From Lachnospiraceae bacterium (GTDB lineage: Bacteria; Bacillota; Clostridia; Lachnospirales; Lachnospiraceae), in NCBI GenBank assembly GCA_017453065.1, contig JAFTKW010000006.1, positions 86,173-133,804 on the forward strand: a stretch of DNA of 47,632 nucleotides, in the 5' to 3' direction. Shown one piece after another: positions 25,264-33,281 of the stretch. Each line of letters starts with the position of its first letter. The stretch's first letter is position 1. Under the pieces are notes generated by a model. It saw only the letters and a program-made list of their open reading frames with translations, ran no database searches and was not told the DNA's origin. The position numbers and the translations under genes were made by a program.

Positions 25264-26139
25264 TTAATCGTTGGCATTTTGTATCATAGTTGTATCATCT
25301 CCCTCTTCGATCTGATACATATCATACAGGGATTGACCTCTAAAATACTCCCAAAAAACGTCAAATCCAAAGATAATTGCTCTTTGATTCAGCTTGGTTT
25401 TGTCTTCTCTTTCATCCCACCAGCCAAAACTTCCTGCATCCTCTATTTTGAATATTTTTTCTTTGTATACATCTTCTGCGTTTTCAGCTTCATAATAAGA
25501 CATGCAAGCCATCATGTAGGTACCATCGACCTTGGTCAGTTTGTCCACCAACCACATATCAGACAACGCACTACCACCTAGCTCTGCATAATAAATTTTG
25601 TAGTTTTCTGCATCCAGCAAAAAATCAACCTGATACTTCTCATAATCATTGTAGGAAACACGCCAGAGAGCCATATCTCCATACTCTGTAGTATTGCTTC
25701 CCAGCAAGAAATAATCCACCTGCAGATTTCCAATTTCAGCATTAAAATCCACATTTTGGACTTCCTGCGGCAAAACGCCCCAACTCACCGCCCAGGCAAT
25801 TTCTTCCTTTAGCCTGTCAATCAAGTCTCCGTTTTTAAGCTGATCGCTATCTAAATTCAGGTACATACTCATACCGCCTTCGCTGACCAAGTTGGTGACT
25901 ATGGCAGTTCTATCCAAAACCGTCAGTATCAGTTCTCCTGACAGAGCCACTTCATCTCGCTGTGTATAGATGACACGTCCAATGGTATTTCTATCTAGCT
26001 GGTAGCCGTAGAACTGTGGAAGCAAAAATGTTCCCAGTATCAAAATACCTACCATAATAAAGCACATGGTATAATTGAGAATCAATCCAAAATCAATTGG
26101 CTTTTTTCTATCTACGAGAGGATTAAATTTCCAGTTCAT
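25264..26139 (-). CDS. hypothetical membrane-anchored protein of the two-component operon
   Basis: A 291-residue protein with one N-terminal membrane helix (about residues 24-43, YTMCFIMVGILILGTFLLP) and a large outside domain rich in aromatic and acidic residues. I recognise no family. Its first 17 bases overlap the 3' end of the histidine kinase gene, which implies translational coupling. A sensory partner or a target of the two-component system is plausible but inferred. It lies last in the operon. Confidence 0.75.
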   Translation of the reverse strand: MNWKFNPLVDRKKPIDFGLILNYTMCFIMVGILILGTFLLPQFYGYQLDRNTIGRVIYTQRDEVALSGELILTVLDRTAIVTNLVSEGGMSMYLNLDSDQLKNGDLIDRLKEEIAWAVSWGVLPQEVQNVDFNAEIGNLQVDYFLLGSNTTEYGDMALWRVSYNDYEKYQVDFLLDAENYKIYYAELGGSALSDMWLVDKLTKVDGTYMMACMSYYEAENAEDVYKEKIFKIEDAGSFGWWDEREDKTKLNQRAIIFGFDVFWEYFRGQSLYDMYQIEEGDDTTMIQNAND

Positions 26140-27565
26140 CTTCTAATTCCTCCTCTCCAGCAGGAAGCCATACACTAATTGTAGTGCCTTCTCCCAGACT
26201 ACTCTTGATTTCCCATCTACCCTGATGTATTTCTACTATTTTGTTACACAGTGTCATACCTAGACCTGCTCCACCCTGCTTTCTGGCTCTGGATTTGTCC
26301 ACCATATAAAAGGCTTCTGTAATCTTGTGAATCTCATCTTCTGGCATACCACAGCCATTGTCTTTGACTTCCACATGATAGTAGTCCCCATCTTGATGAC
26401 CTTCTATCCAAATAGCACCACTTTGGGCCAATGCTTTTCTGGCATTGTCAATCAAATTTAAAAACAATGACAGAATCAAGTCATGTTCTCCAAGAATATA
26501 GCCTTCCTGCAAATCGCAATGGAACTGTATTTTCTCTTTCTTTATCACTGGTCGGATAATATGATCCAATTCTTCGCCAAGAGAAAGTGTATCCAAGTTG
26601 CGTTTTACAATCTCTTGTTTGCCAACAACAATCAATTCCAGCAATTTGAAGGACAAACTCTCCAAACGCTTTCCCTGTGTGTAAATATAATTCGCCGCTT
26701 CTGCCGTCTCTTCCTGATTCATCTCCATACGTCGCAACATGTCTGAATATCCTATTATTGACGTAAGAGGTGTCTTTAATTCATGAGCAAAGGATGCCGT
26801 GAAATCTTCTTGCCTGCGCACTGCATCCGTCAGCTCCACCATTTTTTCCTCTAAGGAATCTGCCATGTTATTGAAATCTTCGGACAAAAGTGCAATTTCG
26901 TCCTCCCCAATAACCTTGGCTCTACTGTCGTAGTTACCTTCAGCAAACTTTTTGGTAGTCTCGGAAAGTGTCACGATAGACTTCGTAAGCATGTGAGAAG
27001 TAATAAAGATAATCACTGCTGTAAGACCAATGAGCGTAAACATGATTGCTCTGTAAGCACCATAGAAGTCTTCTCTGTCCTGATACACGCCGGTAATATC
27101 TTTGGCTGTCTCTAAGTAATACACTTCCCCGCCAACCTGGCTTCGGCACATAAAGTAAAGCACATACTGTTCCCCGGAAGTTACGATTTCATAGGCACAG
27201 TTGTCTTCCTCAGACAAAGCATCCAAAAGTTCATTGGCCAACATGCTTTCTCCTACCTCATTGCTAGAGAACACCGTATGCCCTTTTTCATCAAAAATAG
27301 TATAGGTATATTCATTTTGATTCAAGTTTGTCAAAATCTCTTTGACCATCTGCAACAAAATTTCATCTCTTTGGTAACTGACAGGTAGCGTTCCCACATT
27401 CATCTCAAATGCATACTGGAACATTCTATTCTCTCGATTTCCCTCCTCGATTTCCTGCTGAAATGCAGAGTTGAAGGACTGGGAAATCGCCCAAATACCA
27501 AAAATACTAAATATAATAGTCAAAAGAGCTGTAAATGAAAAGAAAATTTTCCAGAAAAATTTCAT
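26123..27565 (-). CDS. sensor histidine kinase (HAMP, class I)
   Basis: A 480-residue kinase: membrane helix at 7-28, an extracellular sensor of about 140 residues, a second helix at about 172-192, then HAMP, the phospho-acceptor H261 in SFAHELKTPLTS, the N box NLIDNARKAL, the G1 box DNGCGMPEDEI and the G2 box GGAGLGMTL. It would phosphorylate the response regulator encoded 6 bp upstream. The signal is unknown. It overlaps the next gene by 17 bp. Confidence 0.94.
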   Translation of the reverse strand: MKFFWKIFFSFTALLTIIFSIFGIWAISQSFNSAFQQEIEEGNRENRMFQYAFEMNVGTLPVSYQRDEILLQMVKEILTNLNQNEYTYTIFDEKGHTVFSSNEVGESMLANELLDALSEEDNCAYEIVTSGEQYVLYFMCRSQVGGEVYYLETAKDITGVYQDREDFYGAYRAIMFTLIGLTAVIIFITSHMLTKSIVTLSETTKKFAEGNYDSRAKVIGEDEIALLSEDFNNMADSLEEKMVELTDAVRRQEDFTASFAHELKTPLTSIIGYSDMLRRMEMNQEETAEAANYIYTQGKRLESLSFKLLELIVVGKQEIVKRNLDTLSLGEELDHIIRPVIKKEKIQFHCDLQEGYILGEHDLILSLFLNLIDNARKALAQSGAIWIEGHQDGDYYHVEVKDNGCGMPEDEIHKITEAFYMVDKSRARKQGGAGLGMTLCNKIVEIHQGRWEIKSSLGEGTTISVWLPAGEEELEDELEI

Positions 27566-27571
27566 ACTACT

Positions 27572-28234
27572 TTACGCTTCTCCTACGTTAAGACGATATC
27601 CTACTTTGTAAACAGCTACGATGTGATCCTCCCAGTGCAATTTCTTTTTCAGTCTCTGCACATGCAAGTCCACAGTTCTACTTTCGCCCATATATTCACT
27701 TTCCCATACATTTTCGTAAATAATATCGCGATATAAAGCTACGTTTTTGTTTCTGATAAACAAAAGAAGCAATTCAAATTCTTTCAAGGTCAGCATAATC
27801 TGCTGTCCATTCTGAACTACTGTTCTGGACTGCACATCCACTTCAATGTCCAGCACCTTAAGCACTTTTTCACCCTTGTTGTATCTGCGAAGGACAGTCT
27901 CTACTCTGGCCAATAGTTCTGCTATTTCAAATGGTTTGGCAATGTAATCTTCCGCTCCACTGCGCAGGCCCTTGACCTTGTCATCTACCTTGTCCATAGC
28001 AGTGATAAAAATAACTGGAAGTTCCAGGCTTCTGGCATATTCCATCAGTTCATATCCATCGATGCCAGGCAACATAATATCCAAAAGAGCCAAGTCAAAA
28101 TTGTTCTCAGCCATCAGATCTGCCGCTGTATTTCCATCAAATGCACACTTGCACTGATACCCAGCCTTGGTCAGGTTCATTCTAATTAGATTGGAAATTG
28201 GTTCCTCGTCTTCAACTATCAAAATCTTAATCAT
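27572..28234 (-). CDS. OmpR-family response regulator
   Basis: A 220-residue protein: receiver domain with acidic pocket E8/D9/E10, phospho-acceptor D52 in LALLDIMLPGIDGYE and K104-region motif YIAKPFE, then a winged-helix DNA-binding domain (LTLKEFELLLLF, ESRTVDLHVQRLKKKL). It is the first gene of the operon with the kinase and the unknown membrane protein. Confidence 0.95.
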   Translation of the reverse strand: MIKILIVEDEEPISNLIRMNLTKAGYQCKCAFDGNTAADLMAENNFDLALLDIMLPGIDGYELMEYARSLELPVIFITAMDKVDDKVKGLRSGAEDYIAKPFEIAELLARVETVLRRYNKGEKVLKVLDIEVDVQSRTVVQNGQQIMLTLKEFELLLLFIRNKNVALYRDIIYENVWESEYMGESRTVDLHVQRLKKKLHWEDHIVAVYKVGYRLNVGEA

Positions 28235-28276
28235 CTTTCGTACCTCCTCCTAAGAAAGAAATTATGCAAAAGACAT

Positions 28277-29257
28277 TTATGCTCTCAGCACTGACATAAT
28301 CAGCACTTCAACACTCATTACATCATTCATGCGCCCGGTTTTTACTGCTTCCTCCGCCTCAACGCACTGATTTACTGCTCTCTTTAATTCGTCCACTTTA
28401 AACCTTGCCGCCTGTGAAACGTTCTTCCCTGCCACAAAACTAGGGATTCCCAATCTCTCCCCAATGCGCTTGTTGTCAAATCCTTTGGATTTCAGTTCTT
28501 TCACCTGGAGCAACATGTTACATTGTCTGGCAATCAAAAACAGAATTCGCATGGGTGGTTCCTTCAGCGCCAACAGTTCATAATACAGATCCAGCGCCTT
28601 CGTCTGTTTGCCCTCCGCAATCGCGTTGATCATCTCAAAGATATGGCTGGTCACACGGTTAGTACAGATGGCATCGATATCTTCCACTGTAATCACTTCG
28701 CGGTCCAAACAATAGCACACAAGTTTTTCCAGCTCCATGCGGATATTTTCCATATCTGTTCCAGTCTTGGACAAAAGGTAATTCGCAGTATTTTCTGAGA
28801 TCTTTTTGTCTTCCTTCTTCAATATAGAAGCAACCCAACGTTTCAAAGTTGTTTCATCCTGCTCCTCAAATTGTGCTAAATGACCCTGATTTTGAACTGC
28901 TTTGTACATTTTGCTTCTTTTATCTACCTCCTGCTCCACAAAAACAAAGCAAGTGGTAGGCGCAATCTGCCCCATATATTCCGCCAATTGTTCGCCACCT
29001 GATTTAAACAAACCACTATTTTCAACAACAATTGTTCTGCGGTCTGCAAAAAATGGCATTGTTTCTGCCAAATCAATAATCTCTCCCACAGAAATGTCCT
29101 TGCCCTCAAAGTAATGAAGATTCATCGCATCTCCGTCACCCAGCAGAGCAGCAGACAATTTGTCTTTATATTGCTTACGCAGGTAAGCCTCCTTACCGTA
29201 CAATAAATACACTTGTCCAAAATTTCCTGTTTTAATGTCCTCATTAATGCGCTGCAT
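28277..29257 (-). CDS. holA: DNA polymerase III subunit delta
   Basis: A 326-residue protein, normal for HolA, with VYLLYGKEAYLRKQYKDKL at the N-terminus, the AAA-like middle (FFADRRTIVVENSGLF, TTCFVFVEQEVDKRSKMYK), KTGTDMENIRMELEKLVCY and the C-terminal clamp-loader collar helices. The delta subunit opens the sliding clamp during loading. It is 42 bp downstream of a response-regulator start region but reads in the same direction; whether it shares a transcript is not clear. Confidence 0.93.
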   Translation of the reverse strand: MQRINEDIKTGNFGQVYLLYGKEAYLRKQYKDKLSAALLGDGDAMNLHYFEGKDISVGEIIDLAETMPFFADRRTIVVENSGLFKSGGEQLAEYMGQIAPTTCFVFVEQEVDKRSKMYKAVQNQGHLAQFEEQDETTLKRWVASILKKEDKKISENTANYLLSKTGTDMENIRMELEKLVCYCLDREVITVEDIDAICTNRVTSHIFEMINAIAEGKQTKALDLYYELLALKEPPMRILFLIARQCNMLLQVKELKSKGFDNKRIGERLGIPSFVAGKNVSQAARFKVDELKRAVNQCVEAEEAVKTGRMNDVMSVEVLIMSVLRA

Positions 29258-29293
29258 GTTTTTTCTCCTTATTTTCCCATCATAACCTTTTCC

Positions 29294-29716
29294 CTAGGCA
29301 TTGACAAGAAGCCCCCAGACTTCCATGGTGATTTTTTCGTGAGAAGTCCCTTCAAACTCTTCGATATATTTGCATGTCATCCCCAAAGTCTCCGGATTGG
29401 CGTCCAGAAAACGGTCTCCTGGATATCTGCGATTCCATCGAAAAATAATCATTTCTTCTATTTTATCTTTCACTTGCAGTAGGCTCTCATTTTCCACAAA
29501 GCAATACTCTCCCACTCCCGCTTTGTCCAAAAATAGGTTATCCACGCGCATCCACTGCTCTACACACTCAAATTGTTTTGCTGTATATTCATTCATCCAC
29601 AGTTTGCTTTCTTTCGTCAAATCCAAAATCCTGCTTCTAAGTGCCATATCCTGGCTCTGTCTGCGGTTGTTAAACATCATTCCGTTTTGGTCGTCCAATA
29701 CCACTATCACTTTCAT
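29294..29716 (-). CDS. conserved hypothetical protein next to holA
   Basis: A 140-residue soluble protein (starts MKVIVVLDDQNGMMFNNRRQ). Features are a short N-terminal strand, NNRRQSQD, a middle segment WMNEYTAKQF, AGVGEYCFVENE, IFRWNRRYPGDRFLD, and a C-terminal EEFEGTSHEKITMEVW. I know similar sequences from Lachnospiraceae, where some carry a ribonuclease Z label, but no metallo-beta-lactamase metal motif is visible, so I do not use that name. It is 36 bp upstream of holA. Confidence 0.7.
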   Translation of the reverse strand: MKVIVVLDDQNGMMFNNRRQSQDMALRSRILDLTKESKLWMNEYTAKQFECVEQWMRVDNLFLDKAGVGEYCFVENESLLQVKDKIEEMIIFRWNRRYPGDRFLDANPETLGMTCKYIEEFEGTSHEKITMEVWGLLVNA

Positions 29717-29783
29717 ATATTTAGCCTCCGTAACATATTCAGTTTAAACGATAAACCCGCTTTTTTAAACCCCCAGTTTCTGT

Positions 29784-29804
29784 CGCTTGCCTCGTCGCTA
29801 TCAC
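29784..29804. repeat. second copy of the 21-bp intergenic core repeat
   Basis: Begins CGCTTGCCTCGTCG and matches 24081-24101 at 19 of 21 bases. As in the first copy, it lies near the terminator of the neighbouring gene, here the DUF47/PiT operon. The adjacent TATCACAGCGTGATA (29800-29814) is a 15-bp palindrome. Confidence 0.65.
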
Positions 29805-29827
29805 AGCGTGATATCTCCTCATCGCAA

Positions 29828-29861
29828 AAAGAGCTGACTGGAAATCTCCAATCAGCTCTTT
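29828..29861 (-). terminator. terminator of the pit-DUF47 operon
   Basis: Arms AAAGAGCTGA (29828-29837) and TCAGCTCTTT (29852-29861), extended inside by further pairs around an ATTT-type loop, with a T-run on the minus strand. Confidence 0.88.
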
Positions 29862-29890
29862 CGTTCATACGCCAAGTAAAAAATATGATA

Positions 29891-30511
29891 TTAGGTGTTC
29901 TTAATGATAATCTGCTCAATGATGTCTGCTGCATTTTCGCAAAGGTCACAGCAGTTTTCAAGACTTTCATAAATAGCCTTGTGTCCGATAAGAACCTTGC
30001 TTTCTGTTTCAGTTCCAAAAAGATTGTGAACTGCTTCAAGGAATACTTCATCCGCTTCACTTTCAATTGTGTTTACTTCGATGAGCTTCTTACGAAGGTT
30101 CTCAGGTTTCTTAAAGTTTTTCAGTTCTTTTGCAGCTTCATACAAAGCTTTTACGCACTTGTTAATAATCTTGGAAAGTTCAGGCGCTGCAGCTGGCAAT
30201 CTGTCAATGTGATACATATAGAAATCCAATACCACTTCATCCAAAGCGTCTGTTACTTCATCAATAATCTGTACCAGACAGAGAATATCTTCCTGATCGA
30301 TTGGGGTAATAAATTCTGCAGAAAGTTTTCTCAAAATATCGTGATGCACTTCATCAGCTCTGTGCTCGATATCATGCATTTTTGTGCGCTGTTCTGTCAG
30401 ATTTGCCTCAGAATAGTTGCAAAGGATTTCCTGCAAATAATCAGAAGCCTCTACACACAACTCCACCTGCTGTTCAACCATTTTAAAATAATCATTTTTA
30501 ACTTTTGCCAT
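29891..30511 (-). CDS. DUF47 (PhoU-like) phosphate transport accessory protein
   Basis: A 206-residue all-helical protein of the DUF47/TIGR00153 type. It has the metal-binding repeats of PhoU relatives: HDIEHRADEVHHDIL near residue 50 and VNTIESEADEVFLEAV near residue 150, each with an EXXXD pattern. It follows the PiT transporter by 24 bp. The pair is a standard unit, and DUF47 proteins are thought to control PiT activity. Confidence 0.92.
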   Translation of the reverse strand: MAKVKNDYFKMVEQQVELCVEASDYLQEILCNYSEANLTEQRTKMHDIEHRADEVHHDILRKLSAEFITPIDQEDILCLVQIIDEVTDALDEVVLDFYMYHIDRLPAAAPELSKIINKCVKALYEAAKELKNFKKPENLRKKLIEVNTIESEADEVFLEAVHNLFGTETESKVLIGHKAIYESLENCCDLCENAADIIEQIIIKNT

Positions 30512-30535
30512 TTCTTTTCTCCTTGTCCTATGTCT

Positions 30536-31588
30536 TTAACCGAATAACATCAAAAAGAGTTTTGCCATTACAAAGCCTAAAAGGCCACAACCTGGGAAAG
30601 TACATACCCAAGTCAAAATCAGTTCCTTTACCACGCCCCAGTTAACATTGCTCATTCTGCGGGCAGCACCAACACCCATGATAGAAGTGGTTTTGGTATG
30701 TGTGGTACTTACTGGAATACCAGTAAGAGAAGACAACAACAGACAAAGTGTTGCAGAAAAGTCTGCTGCAAATCCCTGATAAGGTTTCAATTTAACCATA
30801 TCCATTCCCACGGACTTAATAATTCGATAACCACCAATGGAGGTTCCAAGTCCCATGACAAGGGATACAACAATCATAAGCCAAAATGGAGGTGTTCCCT
30901 CATATGCACCAGTAGAAGTTCCCTGTACAAGTGCATTTCCAAGCAAAAAGATTGCCATAAACTTCTGTCCGTCCTGTGCGCCATGCATAAATGCCATTGC
31001 GGCACCACCTGCAACCTGTGCACCGGAGAAGAATTTTTCACATTTCATACGGTTCTGGTTGCGGAACATGAAGACTGTCAATTTTGCTGATATGAAACCC
31101 ATCACGAAACCAAGAAGTGTAGAAAGAACGATTCCATAAAGAACCTTAATCCATTCCTCGCCTCTAAGTCCACCAAAATTACCCTGTACCGCTACTGCTG
31201 CACCTGAAATACCAGCAATCAACGCATGGCTTTCACTGGTAGGAATACCAAAATACCAAGCTGCTGTAGCCCAAATTACGATGGCTGCCATTGCTGCGCA
31301 AAGTGCAATCAAAGCAGCATTGGAATCAGAACCAAAATCAACCATATTATAAATAGTAGTAGCAACAGATGCATTAATTGACGTCATTACAAAAACGCCT
31401 AGGAAGTTGAATATCGCCGCCATAATGATGGCTTTTCTAACTTCAATCGCCCTTGTGGAAACGCAAGTGGCAATTGCATTTGGCGCATCTGTCCATCCAT
31501 TTACCAGAATAACACCCAATGTCAACAAAGTTGACACCAAGAGCATGGGATTTTGTAGCATCTGGCTTAAAAAATCCATTAGTGCCAT
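30536..31588 (-). CDS. pit: inorganic phosphate transporter, PiT family
   Basis: A 350-residue membrane protein with about ten helices and the two PiT signatures: GWTDAPNAIATCVSTRAI near the N-terminus, and TGIPVSTTHTKTTSIMGVGAARR near the C-terminus. WYFGIPTSESHALIAGISGAA and AFMHGAQDGQKFMAIF are also typical. It co-transports metal-phosphate with protons or sodium. The upstream region has three Pho-box-like hexamers. Confidence 0.95.
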   Translation of the reverse strand: MALMDFLSQMLQNPMLLVSTLLTLGVILVNGWTDAPNAIATCVSTRAIEVRKAIIMAAIFNFLGVFVMTSINASVATTIYNMVDFGSDSNAALIALCAAMAAIVIWATAAWYFGIPTSESHALIAGISGAAVAVQGNFGGLRGEEWIKVLYGIVLSTLLGFVMGFISAKLTVFMFRNQNRMKCEKFFSGAQVAGGAAMAFMHGAQDGQKFMAIFLLGNALVQGTSTGAYEGTPPFWLMIVVSLVMGLGTSIGGYRIIKSVGMDMVKLKPYQGFAADFSATLCLLLSSLTGIPVSTTHTKTTSIMGVGAARRMSNVNWGVVKELILTWVCTFPGCGLLGFVMAKLFLMLFG

Positions 31589-31694
31589 AATATATCTCTC
31601 TTTCTCTCTAGTATACTATTGTATAACCATATTGAATGAAGGAAATCCAAATTTCTCCATCTTGTAACATCATAACACATTTCTTTTTCAAATG

Positions 31695-31722
31695 GACAAA
31701 AGATATGTAAAAAGTATGTAAA
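31695..31722 (-). promoter_or_regulatory. Pho-box-like direct repeats upstream of pit
   Basis: On the minus strand, TTTACA (31717-31722), TTTACA (31706-31711) and TTTGTC (31695-31700) are spaced exactly 11 bp apart. PhoP boxes of Firmicutes are TTAACA-like hexamers at 11-bp phase. The site lies about 105-135 bp before the pit start codon, upstream of a TATGAT -10 candidate. Confidence 0.55.
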
Positions 31723-31741
31723 AATTTTTTTACAACAAAAA

Positions 31742-31772
31742 AGAACGTCCCAACCCTGGGACGTTCTCTTCT
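31742..31772 (-). terminator. terminator of the oad operon
   Basis: Perfect 11-bp arms AGAACGTCCCA (31742-31752) and TGGGACGTTCT (31757-31767) around ACCC, with T-rich sequence on the minus-strand 3' side (T-run at 31734-31741). Confidence 0.9.
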
Positions 31773-31791
31773 TATTCATAGCATTGAATAC

Positions 31792-31923
31792 TTATTTATC
31801 TTTCTTGGTGCCAAGCTTTGCCATGATCCATACAAAAATCATAATAACGACCAAAGCAACAAAGATTCCCAGCATACCCTTCCACATAATCTCTAATGCT
31901 TGCATAACAACTTCCATATTCAT
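31792..31923 (-). CDS. OadG/gamma-like small membrane subunit
   Basis: A 43-residue peptide (starts MNMEVVMQALEIMWKGMLGI) with one membrane helix (residues about 16-36) and a charged tail, KLGTKKDK. A short single-span peptide encoded right after the beta subunit of a sodium-pumping decarboxylase fits the gamma/OadG-type subunit, and the helix start WKGMLGIFVALVVIM resembles that family. It starts 19 bp after the oadB stop. The terminator follows. The extreme shortness leaves some doubt. Confidence 0.7.
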   Translation of the reverse strand: MNMEVVMQALEIMWKGMLGIFVALVVIMIFVWIMAKLGTKKDK

Positions 31924-31942
31924 AACAGAACCATCCTTTCTC

Positions 31943-33094
31943 TTATAAGAACTGAGATACCAAACTGATTACAAGTCCACCTGCTACTACAGATGCAATC
32001 TGACCAGATACGTTAGCACCTGCTGCGTGCATGATGAGGATGTTTGTAGGATCTTCCTCCATAGCAAGTTTCTGCACAACACGAGAAGACATAGGGAATG
32101 CAGAGATACCAGCACCGCCAATCATAGGGTTGAACTTTTTCTTCAAGAACAGGTTCATGAACTTCGCAAGAAGAACACCACCGATAGTATCCATTACGAA
32201 TGCGAACAAACCGATTACCATGATCATGATTGTTTCCCATCTTACGAAATCTTCTGCCTTCATACTGAAGGAGATTGTGATACCAAGCAAAAGTGTTACC
32301 AAGTTAGCAAGCTGGTTCTGAGCTGTGTCAGACATAGTTCCAAGAACACCACACTCACGAATCAAGTTACCGAACATCAGGAATCCAACCAATGCTACAG
32401 ACTGAGGAGCTACAAGACCTACGATAATTGTAACTGCGATTGGGAAAATAATACGCATAGTCTTTGTAACAGACTCTGGCTTGTATTCCATATGAATACA
32501 TCTTTCCTTCTTAGTAGTAACAAGCTTGATTGCCATAGGCTGAACGATTGGAACCAAAGCCATGTAAGAATATGCCGCAACTGCAATAGCACCAACATAT
32601 TCAGATTTAAGTACCTGAGATACCAAAATAGCTGTAGGACCGTCTGCTGCACCGATGACACCGATGGAAGCAGCATCCTTAATGTCAAATCCTAATACTG
32701 CAGCCAAAAGGATAGCTGCAAAAATACCAAACTGTGCGCCTGCGCCGAACAGGAACATAGAAGGTTTGGAAAGAAGTGGTCCAAAGTCAATCATCGCACC
32801 AATACCAATAAACAACAGAATTGGCATTGCCTCAGATGCATTGATACCTACCTCAAATAACCATTCAATAATACCATGTGCTTCTACACCACCTACCATC
32901 TGGTTAAGTACACCAGAAAGTGGAAGGTTAACCAAAATAGCACCGAAGCCCATAGGAAGCAATAAAGAAGGTTCATACTCCTTCTTGATAGCCAACCAAA
33001 TCAATAGGACACCAACAGCGATCATTACTAAACTTTTCCAACCGCCATTTTGAAAATCGCACAGTGCTAGAATACCCTCCAATAAGTACTCCAT
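31943..33094 (-). CDS. oadB: sodium-translocating decarboxylase subunit beta
   Basis: A 383-residue membrane protein with ten or so helices and strong beta-subunit signatures: GIGAMIDFGPLL, GAADGPTAILVSQVL, SYMALVPIVQPMAIKLVTTKKER, LLLGITISFSMKAEDF and the C-terminal IGGAGISAFPMSSRVVQK, NILIMHAAGANVSGQIASVVAGG. The beta subunit drives sodium export with the free energy of decarboxylation. The biotin carrier and carboxyltransferase (alpha) genes are not nearby, so whether it serves oxaloacetate, methylmalonyl-CoA or glutaconyl-CoA cannot be told. RBS GGAGGAAA precedes the ATG. Confidence 0.94.
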   Translation of the reverse strand: MEYLLEGILALCDFQNGGWKSLVMIAVGVLLIWLAIKKEYEPSLLLPMGFGAILVNLPLSGVLNQMVGGVEAHGIIEWLFEVGINASEAMPILLFIGIGAMIDFGPLLSKPSMFLFGAGAQFGIFAAILLAAVLGFDIKDAASIGVIGAADGPTAILVSQVLKSEYVGAIAVAAYSYMALVPIVQPMAIKLVTTKKERCIHMEYKPESVTKTMRIIFPIAVTIIVGLVAPQSVALVGFLMFGNLIRECGVLGTMSDTAQNQLANLVTLLLGITISFSMKAEDFVRWETIMIMVIGLFAFVMDTIGGVLLAKFMNLFLKKKFNPMIGGAGISAFPMSSRVVQKLAMEEDPTNILIMHAAGANVSGQIASVVAGGLVISLVSQFL

Positions 33095-33138
33095 AACATT
33101 TCCTCCTTCATAATAAAAAAAATTTCAAATCAAAGCCA

Positions 33139-33147
33139 ATTATAGCA
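33139..33147 (-). promoter_or_regulatory. extended -10 promoter of oadB
   Basis: On the minus strand, TGC followed by TATAAT forms an extended -10 box. No good -35 is present, which fits a promoter needing an activator. The 28-bp palindrome begins about 25 bp upstream. Confidence 0.6.
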
Positions 33148-33172
33148 CATAAAGCCAAAATTTACTATATCG

Positions 33173-33200
33173 ACTTATGTAAAATAGATTTTACATAAGT
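33173..33200. promoter_or_regulatory. perfect 28-bp palindrome between divergent promoters
   Basis: Two 13-bp arms ACTTATGTAAAAT and their complement are separated by AG. Its centre is about 54 bp from the predicted start sites of both oadB and the P-type ATPase, so one regulator could act on both. The regulator is unidentified. Confidence 0.75.
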
Positions 33201-33204
33201 AAAC

Positions 33205-33233
33205 TTGTTAATATTTCAAAATTACGCTAGTAT
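33205..33233 (+). promoter_or_regulatory. candidate promoter of the P-type ATPase
   Basis: TTGTTA (33205-33210) and TAGTAT (33228-33233) with a 17-bp spacer, directly next to the palindrome. Confidence 0.55.
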
Positions 33234-33281
33234 AAGGTTGGGTAATTCTTTTTATAATGATTATCGAAAGGAGAAACTATA

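Noticed and set aside
29294-29716. Ribonuclease Z annotation
   Set aside because: No HXHXDH metal motif or other metallo-beta-lactamase feature is visible in this 140-residue protein.
33255-33268. Fur-like box (TATAATGATTATCG) before the ATPase
   Set aside because: Only part of the 19-bp inverted consensus is present and it overlaps the ribosome binding region; chance in A+T-rich DNA is likely.
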